A stretch of DNA of 64,000 nucleotides from Burkholderiales bacterium (GCA_026005015.1 BPKG01000002.1:186001-250000), one strand, 5' to 3'; counted from the stretch's first letter, positions 50,644 to 61,575 are shown. Notes: a model not told the origin generated them from the sequence alone. Made by a program: numbers and translations.

Positions 50644-51635
50644 GCGCTCCCTTTCTGGTCACCGGCGCGAGCGGCTTCGTCGGCGCGGCCATCGTGCGTG
50701 CCTTGGTCGGCGCCGGCGAGCCCGTGCGGGTGCTGGTGCGTCCGACCAGCGACCAGCGCAATCTGGAGGGGCTCCCGGTACAGACCGCGGTCGGCGACCT
50801 GCTCGACCCGGATTCCCTGCGGCGGGCCGTTTCGGGCTGCCGCGGGGTCTACCATGCGGCCGCCGACTATCGCCTGTGGGCGCGGGATCCGACGGCCATG
50901 CATCGCGCCAATGTGCAGGGTACCGTAAACCTGCTGCGCGCGGCAGCGGAGGCCGGGGTCGAGCGCGTCGTCTACACGAGCAGCGTGGCCACCCTCGGCT
51001 GCCGCGCCGATGGGGCGCCGGCCGACGAGACGACGCCGTCGCGGCTGGAGGACATGATCGGCCCCTACAAGCGCTCCAAGTTTCTCGCCGAAGAGCAGGC
51101 GATGCGGTTCGCCCGGGAAGAAGGCCTGCCGGTGGTGATCGTGAACCCGTCGGCGCCGGTGGGGCCCGGCGACCGGCGGCCCACCCCCACCGGCCGGATG
51201 GTGCTTGACGCGGCCTGCGGCCGCACGCCGGCTTACGTGGACACCGGCCTCAGCCTGGTCCACGTGGACGATGTGGCTTACGGCCATCTGCTGGCTTACC
51301 GGCATGGGGTTCCCGGAGAACGCTACGTCCTGGGCGGCGAGAATCTGGAGCTGCGGGAGATTCTGGCCCGCATCGCCCGCCTGGCGGGCGGGCGCCCGCC
51401 CCGGGTGCGACTCCCGGTGGCGGCGCTCTTTCCCGTGGCGTGGGTCATGGAGGCGTGGTCGTGGGCCGGCGGAAGCGAGCCGCGGGTCACCCGCGATGCG
51501 CTGCGCATGGCGCGCAAGCGGATGTATTTCTCCAGCGACAAGGCGGCGCGGCAGCTCGGCTACCGTTTTCGCCCGGCGGACGAGGCGCTGCAGGACGCCA
51601 TCGACTGGTTTCGCCGGCACGGCTATTTCCGCTGA
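50640..51635 (+). CDS. hpnA: Hopanoid-associated sugar epimerase HpnA
   Basis: An extended short-chain dehydrogenase/epimerase, 331 residues. The Rossmann motif TGASGFVGAAIVRAL is at the N-terminus; the catalytic Tyr and Lys are in GPYKRSKFLAEEQA. HpnA is a conserved member of hopanoid operons, thought to act on the side-chain sugar. It ends the plus-strand operon. Confidence 0.92.
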   Translation: MSAPFLVTGASGFVGAAIVRALVGAGEPVRVLVRPTSDQRNLEGLPVQTAVGDLLDPDSLRRAVSGCRGVYHAAADYRLWARDPTAMHRANVQGTVNLLRAAAEAGVERVVYTSSVATLGCRADGAPADETTPSRLEDMIGPYKRSKFLAEEQAMRFAREEGLPVVIVNPSAPVGPGDRRPTPTGRMVLDAACGRTPAYVDTGLSLVHVDDVAYGHLLAYRHGVPGERYVLGGENLELREILARIARLAGGRPPRVRLPVAALFPVAWVMEAWSWAGGSEPRVTRDALRMARKRMYFSSDKAARQLGYRFRPADEALQDAIDWFRRHGYFR

Positions 51636-51689
51636 ATGCCTGCCCGGCCTATGCCCGCGGCCTAGGCGGCGGCTCGTTTTTCCGTTCGC

Positions 51690-52136
51690 TCATCTTCTTT
51701 TGAGCAAGGGCGAGCCCAGAAGCGCTCTGTACGTGGTGCCAAGCACGGCGCCATAGACGAGGTGCAGAACCAGCATCAGGGCAGGCGCCGTCAGGCCCAG
51801 GCGTACCCCGAAAAATCCGGCGCCCGCCAAAGGCATTATCGTAATCATCATCAGCAACCAGGCGAGGATCGCAAAGCAGATCCCTTTCTGCCATTGTCTG
51901 GAACCGGGCAGGTACTCGTTAAACCACGCGAACAACAATCCCCACCAAATCGTTCCCATGACGAAGTGAAACATCCAGCCGATGATCGGGAAACTCGGAG
52001 CGCCGAAGATCGCGCTAAGCATCCGGATCAAGTCCAGCTCGGGCGCGAACCCCGCCATCGTTTTGATCTCCATGAAGATCGAGATAACGGCGGTGGCAAC
52101 GAAACCCGCAACCATGGACCGATAGAGATTGTTCAT
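51690..52136 (-). CDS. DUF6789-like membrane protein
   Basis: A 148-residue protein with four predicted helices. MVAGFVATAVISIFMEIKTMAGFAPELDLIRML, broken here after its first 20 residues, and the later GWMFHFVMGTIWWGLLFAWF look like a family of small membrane proteins I place in DUF6789. GGAGGAGAT precedes ATG 52136. The gene has fewer GC-rich codons than its neighbours. It lies 237 bases after hpnN on the same strand. Function unknown. Confidence 0.7.
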   Translation of the reverse strand: MNNLYRSMVAGFVATAVISIFMEIKTMAGFAPELDLIRMLSAIFGAPSFPIIGWMFHFVMGTIWWGLLFAWFNEYLPGSRQWQKGICFAILAWLLMMITIMPLAGAGFFGVRLGLTAPALMLVLHLVYGAVLGTTYRALLGSPLLKRR

Positions 52137-52373
52137 GAAATCTCCTCCGCCTTTGCTCGCGGCCCGCTTCACTTGGGGGGCGGTGGCCGCGAGACCGCTC
52201 CCGGTACGCTTCGGGACTTCCGGCAGCTCGCCTATGTGGTATTTAGTCGGACCAGGAAGCCTGTCTTTGCAGGCCGGGCTCGACAGGCCGCTTAAAGTAA
52301 AAGTTTCGAGTCCGGCCGGAAACGCCTGAGCTCGTGCCCTGCGGGGATACCCGTTCCCCCTTGCCTACACGGC

Positions 52374-55050
52374 TCAGGAACGTTGACCCTCGAGCTCCGC
52401 CAGGATCGCGGACAGGACCAGAAGGCTGGAGACGAGGGTGAAGGACAGGGCGAGCACGAGGAGCCGGCCCATGCCCGCCATGCCGGGATGCTCGGAGAAG
52501 GCGAGGGCGCCGAAGGAGACGGCCGTGGTGAGGGCGCTGAAGAAAACCGCGCGGGGCGTGCTGCTGCGGAACAGGCGGTTCACGTCCCATCCGGCGCGGC
52601 TGCGTTTGACCAGGTAGATGCCGAAGGCGATGCTCAGGCCGAGCAGCAGGGGCAGGGCGATGATGTTGGCCAGATTGAAGGAAATGTCCAGCAGGACGGC
52701 GGCGCCGGCCGTGAACAAGGCGGCCAGCACCACGGGGAGCAAAACCAGGAGCGCATCCCCCACTTTGCGCAACGCCGCCAGCGTGAGGACCAGGGTGGCG
52801 AGGAGGGCGATGGCGGTGGCCTGCAGGCACGCTTCCACCACCGCGTCCCCGGCCTCCACAAAAATGACGGGGGTTCCCGTGGCCGCCGGTGCGACCGCTT
52901 GGACCGCCCGCACGAACCGGCGCATGGCGGGGTTGTCCCTCAGGTCTTCCTTGGGAAAGACTTCGACCCTGGCCTGCCCGTCGGGACTCAAGTAGCGCCG
53001 CCTCAAGTCCTCGGGAAGGTCCGCCAGGGCGACCCGGGTTGCGGCCAGGAGCTGCCCCAGCTCGTTCAGGACTTGGGGCAGGTCGCCGATGACGCTGCGC
53101 CGCAATTCCTCCGCCAACGCCCTGGGCCAGCCCGGCGTGGCCGCGAGCCGTTGCAGGGTGCCGCCGAGCCGCTCGGCGCTGGCGGCCAGCTCGTCTCCGC
53201 CGGCGCCGGCCGCCACGAGGTCCTGGCGGAACTTCTCCACGGCCATCGCCTCTTCCTGGGGCGTGGGGGCCGCCGCGGGTGCAGGGGGGGGTGACCAGGG
53301 GCGCGAGGACCAGGTTCATGTCCCCGATGATGCGCAATTTCTCCTCCTGATCCGCCGGCACGAAGCTCGCCAGGGTGAGCGCCCGGTCGACCGCGTCCAG
53401 GCTTTCCAGGCGGGCGGCCAGTGCCTGGGCCGCCTCCAGGTCCTGGGCCAGGATCTCGATGGTGTAGGGGGTGGTGGATGGATCCTGCAAGAGGCTCAGG
53501 AAAGCGGCAACGGACGGGGTGGTCGGGTCCCGCAGGTTGAGGGGATGGAAATCGAAACGGGCCTGGAGCACCAGGAGGAGGGAGCCGGCGGCCGCCGCCG
53601 CCGCGGCGCTGAGCAGGATCCGCCGGTTGCGCTGGACGATGAGCACTCTCAGGGACAGAGTCTCCACCGGGCCCGCCCCGGTCCTTCCCTTGTCGGGGCC
53701 GACCTGCATCAAGCTGAGCGCTGCGGGCAGCACCGTCAGGTTCGCCCCCAGGGCGACTATCATGCCGAAGCCGGAGATGACGCCCAGCTCGGCCAGCCCC
53801 CGGTAATCCGTGGGGGCGAAGGAAAGGAAGCTCAAGGCGGCGGCGAGGGCCGCCAGGGTGAGGGTGCCGCCGGCGCCCGCCGCGGCCCGCTCCAGGGCTG
53901 CGGCATGGTCGTGCGTCGCGTCCAGTTCCTCCTTGTACCGCATCGCGAACTGGATGCCGAAATCCACCCCCAGGCCGATGAACAGGACGGCGAAGGTCAC
54001 CGAGATCAGATTCAGATGGCCGATGGCGGCGGCGGCGAAGGCGGCGGTCCACGTGAGACCCATGCCCAGGGTGACCAGGATGGCGGCCACGAGCCGCGGT
54101 GAGCCCAGCCCCAGGAAGAGGATGGCGCAGACCAGGGCAAAAGCGACCGAGGTGGCGATTCCCGCCCCCTTCGATACGCTCGCCAGCTCCTCGTCCTCCA
54201 TGGCCACTTCCCCCGTGACGTGGACTTGCACGCCCGGTTCCTCGGCCTCCACCTGCCGAGCGAGGCGGTGCACCCGGTCCAGCGCCTCTTTCGCCGGCCT
54301 CAGGCTCGCGTAGTCGAAGCGCGGCTGGATCAGGATGAAGCTGCGATGGTTGTCCCTGGACGCAGAGCCGCCTTCCAGCAGCGCTTCCCGCCATGAGCGC
54401 GGCTGGGGCGTGCCCGCCAGCAGGGCTTGTACCGCCGCGTCGATTTCGTCGAGCACTTTCTTGAGGGCCGCCCGGTTTTCGGTGCCCAAGTTCTCCCCGA
54501 GGGCGCGCCCCAGCACGGAGAAAAGACCGCGCAGGCTCGGGTCTTGGGCCATCGCTCCCAGGAACGGCTGCGCCTCGGCGAGCTTCTCGCTCAGTTGCCA
54601 AAGCTCGTCCGTGTCCAGGTAGAGCAGGCCGTTGCGCGCGAAGAAAGGGCCGCGGCCGGGCTGGTAGACGTAACGAAAGGGGCCGTTCGAGCGCGCGAGC
54701 GCCGCGGCGAGCTGATCCGCGACATCGTTCGCCCGGCTCGCGACGCCGGCCTCCACGATCACAACGATGAGGTCGGAGAGCTGCGGAAAGGCTTGCTCGA
54801 ACTTCCGGTCGGCCTGGCGGAAGGGGAGTTCCGGCGCCAGCATGTCCGCCGTGTCGGTGTTGATCGAGAGACGGCTCGCCCCGTAGTACAGGAGAGCAGC
54901 GCTCGAGAGCGCCGCCGCGCCCAATACCCAGGGGGCGGCCCGGCCCGACCCGGTGACCAGCCGGACCAGGCCGCGGCGGTACGCCTCGCCCGCGGCGCTC
55001 AGGAGCCGCCGCGCGCCTTCAAGAGCCCGCAGACTTCGACTGGGCCGCAA
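52374..55050 (-). CDS. hpnN: Hopanoid RND transporter HpnN (one-base frameshift)
   Basis: An MMPL/RND-family transporter that moves hopanoids toward the outer membrane. It has two MMPL-type blocks of about six helices each with a large periplasmic domain. The first block ends in one frame with ITSVTFAVLFIGLGVDFGIQ-type features. In the run of eight Cs read on the minus strand (53284-53291) one C is extra; reading it as seven joins VLAPLVTPP to APAAAPTPQEEAMAVEKF and the second block (LLGLSIAFGIYLVKRSRAGW). Corrected length is about 891 residues. The 5' end overlaps hpnM by 32 bases. Error in a long homopolymer is very plausible. Confidence 0.88.
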
Positions 55051-55673
55051 TCTTGTCCTTCAGCTTCCTTATCAGGGCGTCGAAACCCTCGGTGCGCAGG
55101 ATGCTCGCGAACTCCGATCGCCGAATGGCGAGGTCGCTCACTCCGTCCACGACGATGTTGACGATCCGCCAGCCTTCCTCCCGGCGGCGCAGCAGGTAGT
55201 CGAAGCGGAGGGTTTCGCCCCCCGGCTTGACGAGCTCGCTGCGCACCAACGCCTCGCCCCGAGGGGTTTGCTCGACCGAGAGCGTCCTGAATCTTTCCCC
55301 GGAATAGGCATCGAAGCTGGTGCGCGTAGGTGGAGATGCTCCACTCGCTGAAGGTGGCCACGAGCAGGGACTTCTGGGCGTCGCTCAACGGCTGCCAGTA
55401 CCTGCCCGCGGCGAACGCCGCGATGCTTTGCAGATCGTGGCTCTCCTCCACCGCCGGGGCGAGACGCTTGTATCGACCGGCGTAGCCGAGTTTGCCGGCG
55501 TCTTTCATCACCGACACGAGCACCGCCTGGAAGCCTTCGACTACCGCCGCCGGGTTCTCCTCGGCCCCGGCGGCGAGCGGCGCGAACGCGGCGCAAATCG
55601 CCGCCACCGCGAAGGCGGCCAGCGCCTTGGGGCTCGCCCGCCGGGACCTGGCCCCGTTCAGTGATCTCTCCAT
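55019..55673 (-). CDS. hpnM: Hopanoid-associated MlaC/Ttg2D-family protein HpnM (one-base frameshift)
   Basis: A periplasmic lipid-binding protein of the MlaC/toluene-tolerance family, with a signal peptide ending near AGAEE. The first frame runs to FSEWSISTYAHQ; after one extra C near 55313-55316 the frame continues FDAYSGERFRTLSVEQTPRG, then VRSELVKPGGETLRFDYLL and GWRIVNIVVDGVSDL. Together they give about 217 residues, the family size. The gene overlaps hpnL by 16 bases upstream and hpnN downstream. HpnM is thought to shuttle lipid for HpnN. Confidence 0.86.
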
Positions 55674-56788
55674 GTCAGCCACTCCTCAAGCGCGTCTCCG
55701 CCTGATCCCGTTCCACCTTGATTTCCCTTGCGCTCTCCCGGCGATCCGGGGCGGGGCGCTCGTTCCCCATCCGGGCGGGCCCCGGCCTGGGGCGACCGCC
55801 GCCGGCGCCCCCGCCACCATCCGCGGCTTTCCGCGATCTGCCAGGCCACCAGGCCCGGGAGGCCCAGGGCCAGCTCCCGGGCGCGTTTCGCCAGGGACAG
55901 CGCCAGGGCGAGGGGCGGCTCGAGCCCCAGGAGCGCGCCGAGCAGCAGGTATCCGCCTTCCTGCACGCCCAGGGCGCCGGGCACCAGGAAGGCGGCGGCG
56001 CGCACTGCCTGGCCCAGACTCTCCAGGAGCAGGGCCTCGGCCCATCCCACCGGATGGCCGAGGAAGGCCATGGCCAGCCAGACCTCTCCGGCTCCCAGGA
56101 GCCAGCCCGCGAGCAGCCAAGCGCAGCACGCCAGGAGCGCCCGGCGGTCGGCGTAGGTGCGGGAGATGGCCCGGTCCAGGGCGGCCGCGCCCCCGGCCAG
56201 GGCCCGCCAGTCGCTGCCGCCGGCGAGGCGCCCGAGAGCCGCCACCAGGGCCGAGAACAGGCCGCGGCGCTGGGCCCAGTAGAAGCCCAGTAGCAGGGCG
56301 CCCATGACCGCCGTCCCGGCCAGCAGGGCGTCGGTGAAGCGCTCCCCGCCCAGGTGAAGGACCAGGAGGACCACCCCGAGGAGGGTGAAAAGAATCTGGG
56401 TGAATACCGCCAGGGTCAAGCCCACCACCACGCTGGCACCGGCGATCTCCCCCGGCATGCCCCGCTGGCCGAGCAGGCGGGCCTTGACCAGATCGCCCCC
56501 CACTTGGGCCACCGGCAGCAGTCCGTTGATCGACTCGCCGATCCAGCGGGCCCACAGCAGGGTGGCGAAGGGCAGGCGCGCCGCCGCGGGCACCAGGCGC
56601 TGCCAGCCCAGGGTGTCGGCGGCCATGGGCGCCAGGTGGAACGCCGCCACCAGCGCGAGCCCCCATCCCGCGGCTTTCAAGGCCGCCGCCAGCTCCGCCG
56701 CGCCTTGCTCGATCACCAGATACAGGAACAAGGCCAGCCCGCCGACCAGGGTGAGGCGCAGGAACCGGCGCAGCCTGCCGGCCTTCAT
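55658..56788 (-). CDS. hpnL: HpnL-type lysylphosphatidylglycerol synthase transmembrane family protein
   Basis: A 376-residue polytopic protein of the UPF0104/LPG flippase-like family. The conserved segments INGLLPVAQVGGDLVKARLL and FLVPGALGVQEGGYLLLGALLG are present, with about eight helices to residue 300. The C-terminal 70 residues are Arg/Gly-rich and probably disordered. HpnL is a standard hopanoid-cluster member of unknown reaction. Here it is downstream of the phosphonate genes, 37 bases after the aminotransferase stop, with coupled hpnM. Confidence 0.86.
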   Translation of the reverse strand: MKAGRLRRFLRLTLVGGLALFLYLVIEQGAAELAAALKAAGWGLALVAAFHLAPMAADTLGWQRLVPAAARLPFATLLWARWIGESINGLLPVAQVGGDLVKARLLGQRGMPGEIAGASVVVGLTLAVFTQILFTLLGVVLLVLHLGGERFTDALLAGTAVMGALLLGFYWAQRRGLFSALVAALGRLAGGSDWRALAGGAAALDRAISRTYADRRALLACCAWLLAGWLLGAGEVWLAMAFLGHPVGWAEALLLESLGQAVRAAAFLVPGALGVQEGGYLLLGALLGLEPPLALALSLAKRARELALGLPGLVAWQIAESRGWWRGRRRRSPQAGARPDGERAPRPGSPGERKGNQGGTGSGGDALEEWLTWRDH

Positions 56789-56825
56789 GGCGGCTCCTCG
56801 GCCGGGGCCGGCGAGCCCGGAGGAT

Positions 56826-57923
56826 TCACCCGGAGCCTCCGCTGGAGGGCGCCCCGTCCAGGATCTCGCCCACCGCGGCGATGAAACGCTCCAGGTCGGC
56901 GGCAGAGATGGCGCCCATGGTGGAGACCCGGAAGATGGACTTGGAGAGCTCCCCCTGGCCGGCGTAGATGACGAACCCGCGCCGCTTGAGCCCGTCGTGC
57001 AACATCGGGTAGTCGAGGCCTTGCGGCAGCCGGTAGGCGCGCAGCGCCACCGAGCGCGGGCCGGATCGGAGCAACGGCTCCACCTGGAGCCGGTCGAGCC
57101 CGTCCTCCACGGCGGCGGCGAGGCGCGCGTAGCGGGCGTGGCGCGCGGGCCAGCCGCCTTCCTCCAGCAGCTCGTGGAGGGCCTCCCTCAGGGCGTAGAA
57201 CAGGGGCACGGCGGGGGTGAAGGCGGTGTCGCGCCCGTCCTGGGCTCGCAAGTGCCGCGCCAGGTCCAGGTAGAAGCCGCGGCCGGCGCCGCCCGGCGGC
57301 AGTGCGTCCCGCCTAACCAGCACGAAGCTCAACCCCGGCGCGCCGTGGAGGCACTTGTTGGCGCTCCCGGCGCAGGCACTCACGCCCCAGGCGGAGAACT
57401 CCAGCGCCTCGGCGCCGAAGCTGCTCACCGCGTCCACCAGCAGCGCCACGTGGCGCTCCCGGCACAGGCGGGCGATGGCGGCGAGGTCGTTCAATCGCCC
57501 GGTGGTGGTTTCGTGGTGGACCACCGCCACGTGGCTGGTCTCCGGCGCCTCATCGAGCCGGCGGGCGAGGGCCTCCGGGTCCACCGGCGCGCCCCATTCC
57601 TGGCGCAAGACGGCATGGCGGATGCCGTGGCAGCGGGCGATCTCCGCCATTCGCGCGCCGTAGACGCCGTTATCGATCACCAGGAGGGCGCCGTCGGCCG
57701 GGACCAGGCTGGCGAGCATCGCTTCCACCGCCGCCGTTCCCGAGCCGGAGAGGAGCACCGGCGCCCATTCCCGGAGATTGAGCCCGTAGAGCGCCAGCAG
57801 CGACCGCCGCACGTCTTCCTGCAGGTCGCCGAACTCGCTTTCGCGATGGCATAGATCGGGGGAGGTCAACGACGCCCGCACCCGCGGGCTCAGGTTCACC
57901 GGACCGGGGTTGAGCAGGATCAT
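56826..57923 (-). CDS. PhnW-like 2-aminoethylphosphonate aminotransferase
   Basis: A class V PLP enzyme, 365 residues. The opening [14 protein letters not shown], the Asp region [16 protein letters not shown] and the PLP Lys in [16 protein letters not shown] match 2-aminoethylphosphonate:pyruvate aminotransferases. Next to phosphonopyruvate decarboxylase it most likely runs in the biosynthetic direction, converting phosphonoacetaldehyde to 2-aminoethylphosphonate. The ATG at 57923 overlaps the ppd stop as ATGA. No phnX phosphonatase is visible, which argues against a degradative pathway. Confidence 0.88.
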   Translation of the reverse strand: MILLNPGPVNLSPRVRASLTSPDLCHRESEFGDLQEDVRRSLLALYGLNLREWAPVLLSGSGTAAVEAMLASLVPADGALLVIDNGVYGARMAEIARCHGIRHAVLRQEWGAPVDPEALARRLDEAPETSHVAVVHHETTTGRLNDLAAIARLCRERHVALLVDAVSSFGAEALEFSAWGVSACAGSANKCLHGAPGLSFVLVRRDALPPGGAGRGFYLDLARHLRAQDGRDTAFTPAVPLFYALREALHELLEEGGWPARHARYARLAAAVEDGLDRLQVEPLLRSGPRSVALRAYRLPQGLDYPMLHDGLKRRGFVIYAGQGELSKSIFRVSTMGAISAADLERFIAAVGEILDGAPSSGGSG

Positions 57924-59101
57924 GTCGATCTCGTGCAAGGGAGCTCCAGGCCGTCGATGTGGGCCATGAAGCGCCGCCGCGCTTCGACCGGGGAGAGGGA
58001 AGGGCGCGGCAGCCCGGCCGGGGCGCCCGGCGCGATCTTCAAGTGCACGAAGACGGGACCTGGGGCCGGCCCCGGCCCTAGCGCTTCGTCGAGCAACGAA
58101 AGCTCGTCCCCTTCCCACACCGCAGGGTAGCCGCAGGCGGCGGCGACGCTCGCGAACGAGATGCCCGCCGACACCGTCGCCTGGCCGCCCGTGGACCCGT
58201 GGGCCTCGTTGTCCAGCAGCACGTGGACCAGGTTGGGCGGCCGATAGGCGCCGATGGTGGCTAGATTCCCCATGCGCATGAGAGCCGCCCCGTCCCCGTC
58301 GAGCACGATGACGCGCAGCCGCGGGCGCGCCAAGGCGAGCCCCAGGGCGAGCGACGAGGCGCATCCCATGGAGCCCACCAGGTAGAGCTGATGGGGGCGG
58401 TCGCCCAGGGCGTAGAGCTCCCGCCCGGTGTGGCCGGTGGTGGCGATCAGGACGCCGGCGTTTTCTGGGACGAGGGCCGCAATGCGCTCCAGCGCTTCCC
58501 GCCGGCTCGGCCGCCGCGCCTCGGACCCTTGCCAGCGGGCGCGGGGCACGGCGCCGGAATGCCGTCGCGGCGGCCGGGCGCCGCCTGGAGATGCTGTAGA
58601 AGCGGAGAAGCTGTCCTTGCCCACCAGCAGGGCGTAGGGGCGCTCGGTCTCTTCCATGACCGCCCGGGCCTTCGCCAGGGCCGATCCCAAGGCCTCGGGC
58701 GAATCTGGCAGACGGGCCCAGGGAATCTCCAGGGTGTCCAGCAACGCGGGGGTGATGCGCCCCATCAGGGCGTGCTGGGGCTCGTCGGCGATCCCCGGCT
58801 CGCCGCGCAGGGTGACGAGGAGCAGCACCGGAATGCGGAACACGTGATTCAGCGACGTGAGGGGGCTCACCGCGTTGCCTAGGCCCGAGTTCTGCATCAG
58901 GGCGACACTGGGCCGACCGCCGAGCCACGCCCCCGCCGCCGCGGCCACCGCGTCGCCCTCGTTCGCCGCCGAGAGATAAGCGAGGGCCGGGTCGGCGCTC
59001 GCCTGGTCGATGAGGGCCGCCAGGAAGGAGCAGGGCACCCCGGCGTACCAGCGGTAGCCCAGGGCCGCCGCCCGATCCACGAATTCCGCCGCCTCGATCA
59101 C
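57920..59101 (-). CDS. ppd: Phosphonopyruvate decarboxylase
   Basis: A ThDP enzyme of 393 residues that decarboxylates phosphonopyruvate to phosphonoacetaldehyde, pulling the unfavourable PepM reaction. [33 protein letters not shown] (catalytic Glu) and the ThDP/Mg segment [14 protein letters not shown] with [13 protein letters not shown] are all family features. It starts at GTG 59101, overlapping the pepM-pntC stop as GTGA, and ends overlapping the aminotransferase gene. The pathway position is therefore clear. Confidence 0.92.
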   Translation of the reverse strand: MIEAAEFVDRAAALGYRWYAGVPCSFLAALIDQASADPALAYLSAANEGDAVAAAAGAWLGGRPSVALMQNSGLGNAVSPLTSLNHVFRIPVLLLVTLRGEPGIADEPQHALMGRITPALLDTLEIPWARLPDSPEALGSALAKARAVMEETERPYALLVGKDSFSASTASPGGARPPRRHSGAVPRARWQGSEARRPSRREALERIAALVPENAGVLIATTGHTGRELYALGDRPHQLYLVGSMGCASSLALGLALARPRLRVIVLDGDGAALMRMGNLATIGAYRPPNLVHVLLDNEAHGSTGGQATVSAGISFASVAAACGYPAVWEGDELSLLDEALGPGPAPGPVFVHLKIAPGAPAGLPRPSLSPVEARRRFMAHIDGLELPCTRST

Positions 59102-60775
59102 GGGACGACCTCGCCGGAGCCCTGGGCGTCCGGGTTCCCGTAGGCGAAATCCACCGCGCGGCGCAAGTCGTCCGGGTCGTTCACGTCCAGCCAGTGGCCG
59201 CTCACGTAGAGCACCCGGACCGGACGGCCGGCCTCGATCAGGTGGTTGAGCAGGTCCGGCAGCCCCAACCGGTGGAAGTCGGGCCTTTGCGCCAGGGCGT
59301 CCATCGCCTGGAGCAGCCACGAGCGCCCGGCGCCCCGCACGCGCAGCATGCCGATCCAGCGCCCGCTGGGCGCACCCGCGCCCGGCCGCGGCCGGGCGTC
59401 CACCCGCAGGAGCCTCACGTCCTGGGGGAACAGGGCGTGGTCGTCGGGGGCCGAGCAGTAGGCGAGATCCCGCCGCCGTTCCGGCCGCCTCGGCACCGGC
59501 GAGGAGTCCACCACCACCGCCAACTCGCCCGGGGTCTCCAGCAGATCCCGCAGGATGTAGCTGCGGAACAAGAGGTCGCCGTAGCTCACCACCGTGTCCT
59601 CGCCGATGGCCCCGCGGGCGCAGGCGAGGGAGGCCAGCTCGCCGCTCTCGGCGTGCCCCGGGTTTTCCACCACCTCGATGCCCGGCAGGTCGATGGATCG
59701 GGCCTGGTAACCGGCGACCACGGTGACGGCGTCGATGCCCTGCTTCTTGAACTCGTCCACCAGCCGGCGCAGCAGGGGACGGCCGGCCACCGGCAGCATG
59801 GCCTTGGGGCGATCCTCGGTCAGCTCGTGCAAGCCCTCGCCCCGGCTCGCCGCCAGCACCACCGCGGTGGTGGTTCGCTCCCGGGGAGCGGCGTACTGGC
59901 GTTCCGCCGCCAGCAGCTCGTCGGCGCGCTGCAAGCGGAAGATCTCCCTCACCGGCGCGATCCGGTCCTCCACGTTCACCAGGGTTTCGGTGGCGTGAAG
60001 TTCCCGGGCCACGGCTTGCATGGCGGAAATGGCCGCCCGCAGGGTGTGGTTGGCCCAGATCAGCCACGCTCACCCCGGCGGCGCGGAACACGTCGGTGGG
60101 GGTACTGTAGTAAGTGGTCGGCACGATCACCAGGGGCGAGCGTCCGGCCCACTCCCGGGCGAAGGCCAGGATCTCGTCGGCGCGGCTTTTCCTGCTGTGG
60201 ATCAGGATGGCGTCGGCGCCGGCGGCATGATAGGCCTCGGCCCGGCGCAGGGCCTCGTCCAGGCCCCAGCCGGCGATCAGCGCCTCCACCCGCGCCACGA
60301 TGACGAAGTCCGGATCGCTCTGGCTGTCCTTGCCGGCGCGGATCTTGCCCTGGAACTCGGCGACGTCGGCCAGGGGCTGGCGGTGGCCGTCGATCAAGCT
60401 GTTCATCTTGGGAAACAGCTTGTCCTCGATGCACACCCCGGCGACGCCGCGGCTTTCCAGCTTCTTCACCAGACGGCGCATGCTGTTGAAGTCGCCGTAG
60501 CCTGTATCTCCATCCATGAGGATCGGAATGCGGGTGGCGTCGGCCATGAACTCCACCATGTCCACCACCTGGGTCCAGCTCGCCTCGTTGTTGTCGCGCA
60601 CGCCGAACTGGGCCGAGAGGGTGAGCCCGCTCGCCCAGATGCCCTTGAAGCCGGCCTCTTCCACGATGCGGGCGCTCAGGCCGTTGTGGGCCTCCATCAG
60701 GAATTCCAGCTCGGGGGAGGCGAGCAGCGCCCGCAGGGCGGCGGCCTTGGATGCTGGGCGTGGGCGTCTGTCCAT
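59098..60775 (-). CDS. pepM: PEP mutase fused to nucleotidyltransferase (PepM-PntC; one-base frameshift)
   Basis: Residues 1 to about 300 are phosphoenolpyruvate mutase, which forms the C-P bond. The diagnostic E117-D-K...N125-S126 motif ([10 protein letters not shown]) and [11 protein letters not shown] are present. An extra base at 60064-60065 shifts the frame; without it [20 protein letters not shown] joins the halves. The C-terminal part from about residue 330 is a nucleotidyltransferase ([36 protein letters not shown]), matching PntC cytidylyltransferases that activate aminoethylphosphonate as the CMP ester. Corrected length is about 558 residues. The ATG at 60775 starts 42 bases after the previous stop. 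Confidence 0.9.
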
Positions 60776-60816
60776 GACGAGGATTGGATCGTGCTCGGGT
60801 CGCGCCGGTTCGGGAA

Positions 60817-61575
60817 CTAGGATTCTAACCGCGGCAGGATCTCCTCCCGCGCCCGCCGCGCGTCCTCGGCGAAATCGATCTCGATCCAGGGCAGCCCGGT
60901 CACGTCCTCCGCGCCGAAGCGCTCCGGCGCCTCCAGCATCAGGTCGCGCAGAGCTTCCTCGTGGGGCTCCATGCCCCGGCCCGCCTCCCGGTAGGCGGTC
61001 GCCCGGGCCGCGAGGGCCAGGCAGGTGTCCGCCGAGAGGCGGAAGAACCCCACCGACTCGCCGCAATGGTCGAACGTCAGTCCGGGGGGGAGACGCTTTC
61101 CGAACTCGACGATGCGGCCCGCCCGCAGGCACACCTTGACCGGCTCCTCGCCGGGCTCGAGGTTGCGGTCCATGAGCAGGCAATCGGGATGGGGCGAGCC
61201 CAGCAGGCGCGCGAGCATCCGCCCGTCGTAGAGGACGTCCGCGTCCATGAGCAAGGTCTCGCGCCCCGCCAGCAGCCTCGCCCGGGCGCACCACACGGTC
61301 ACGACGCTGCCCAGGTCGTAATCGGGGTTGAACACCGTCGTCACCCTGGCCCCGGAATCCAGGCGCGCCAGTTCGTCCCGGACACGTTCGGCCCCGTAAC
61401 CCACCGCGACGCAGACGTCCCTCACGCCGGCCTGCGTCAGCAGCCGCAGATGGCGCTCGAGCAGGCTACGCCCGCCGAAGCGCAGGAGGCACTTGGGAAG
61501 CGGCCTGTGCTCCGGGTCGCCGGCGAACCGCGTTCCCCGGCCGGCGGCGAGAATCAGGGCCTGGGGGCCGGGCAT
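60817..61575 (-). CDS. Sugar-phosphate/choline-phosphate-type nucleotidyltransferase
   Basis: A 252-residue GT-A fold nucleotidyltransferase. [13 protein letters not shown] is the nucleotide loop, [20 protein letters not shown] the following signature, and [14 protein letters not shown] the metal Asp. It resembles LicC and PntC-like cytidylyltransferases. As pepM-pntC already carries such a domain, this second enzyme may activate a different headgroup or hydroxylated phosphonate. It lies between the PhyH gene and pepM-pntC on one presumed transcript. Confidence 0.82.
   Translation of the reverse strand: MPGPQALILAAGRGTRFAGDPEHRPLPKCLLRFGGRSLLERHLRLLTQAGVRDVCVAVGYGAERVRDELARLDSGARVTTVFNPDYDLGSVVTVWCARARLLAGRETLLMDADVLYDGRMLARLLGSPHPDCLLMDRNLEPGEEPVKVCLRAGRIVEFGKRLPPGLTFDHCGESVGFFRLSADTCLALAARATAYREAGRGMEPHEEALRDLMLEAPERFGAEDVTGLPWIEIDFAEDARRAREEILPRLES

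Noticed and set aside
51654-51690. Terminator after hpnA
   Set aside because: A T run is present but the preceding stem is short and imperfect, so I did not list it as a feature.
56826-57923. Phosphonate degradation by PhnW/PhnX
   Set aside because: No phnX phosphonatase is nearby, while pepM, ppd and pntC form a biosynthetic set.
57920-61294. Minus-strand open frame of 1124 codons spanning ppd, pntC and pepM
   Set aside because: It arises from out-of-frame reading of the nucleotidyltransferase domains plus one extra base in pepM. Overlapping starts and domain order support separate genes.
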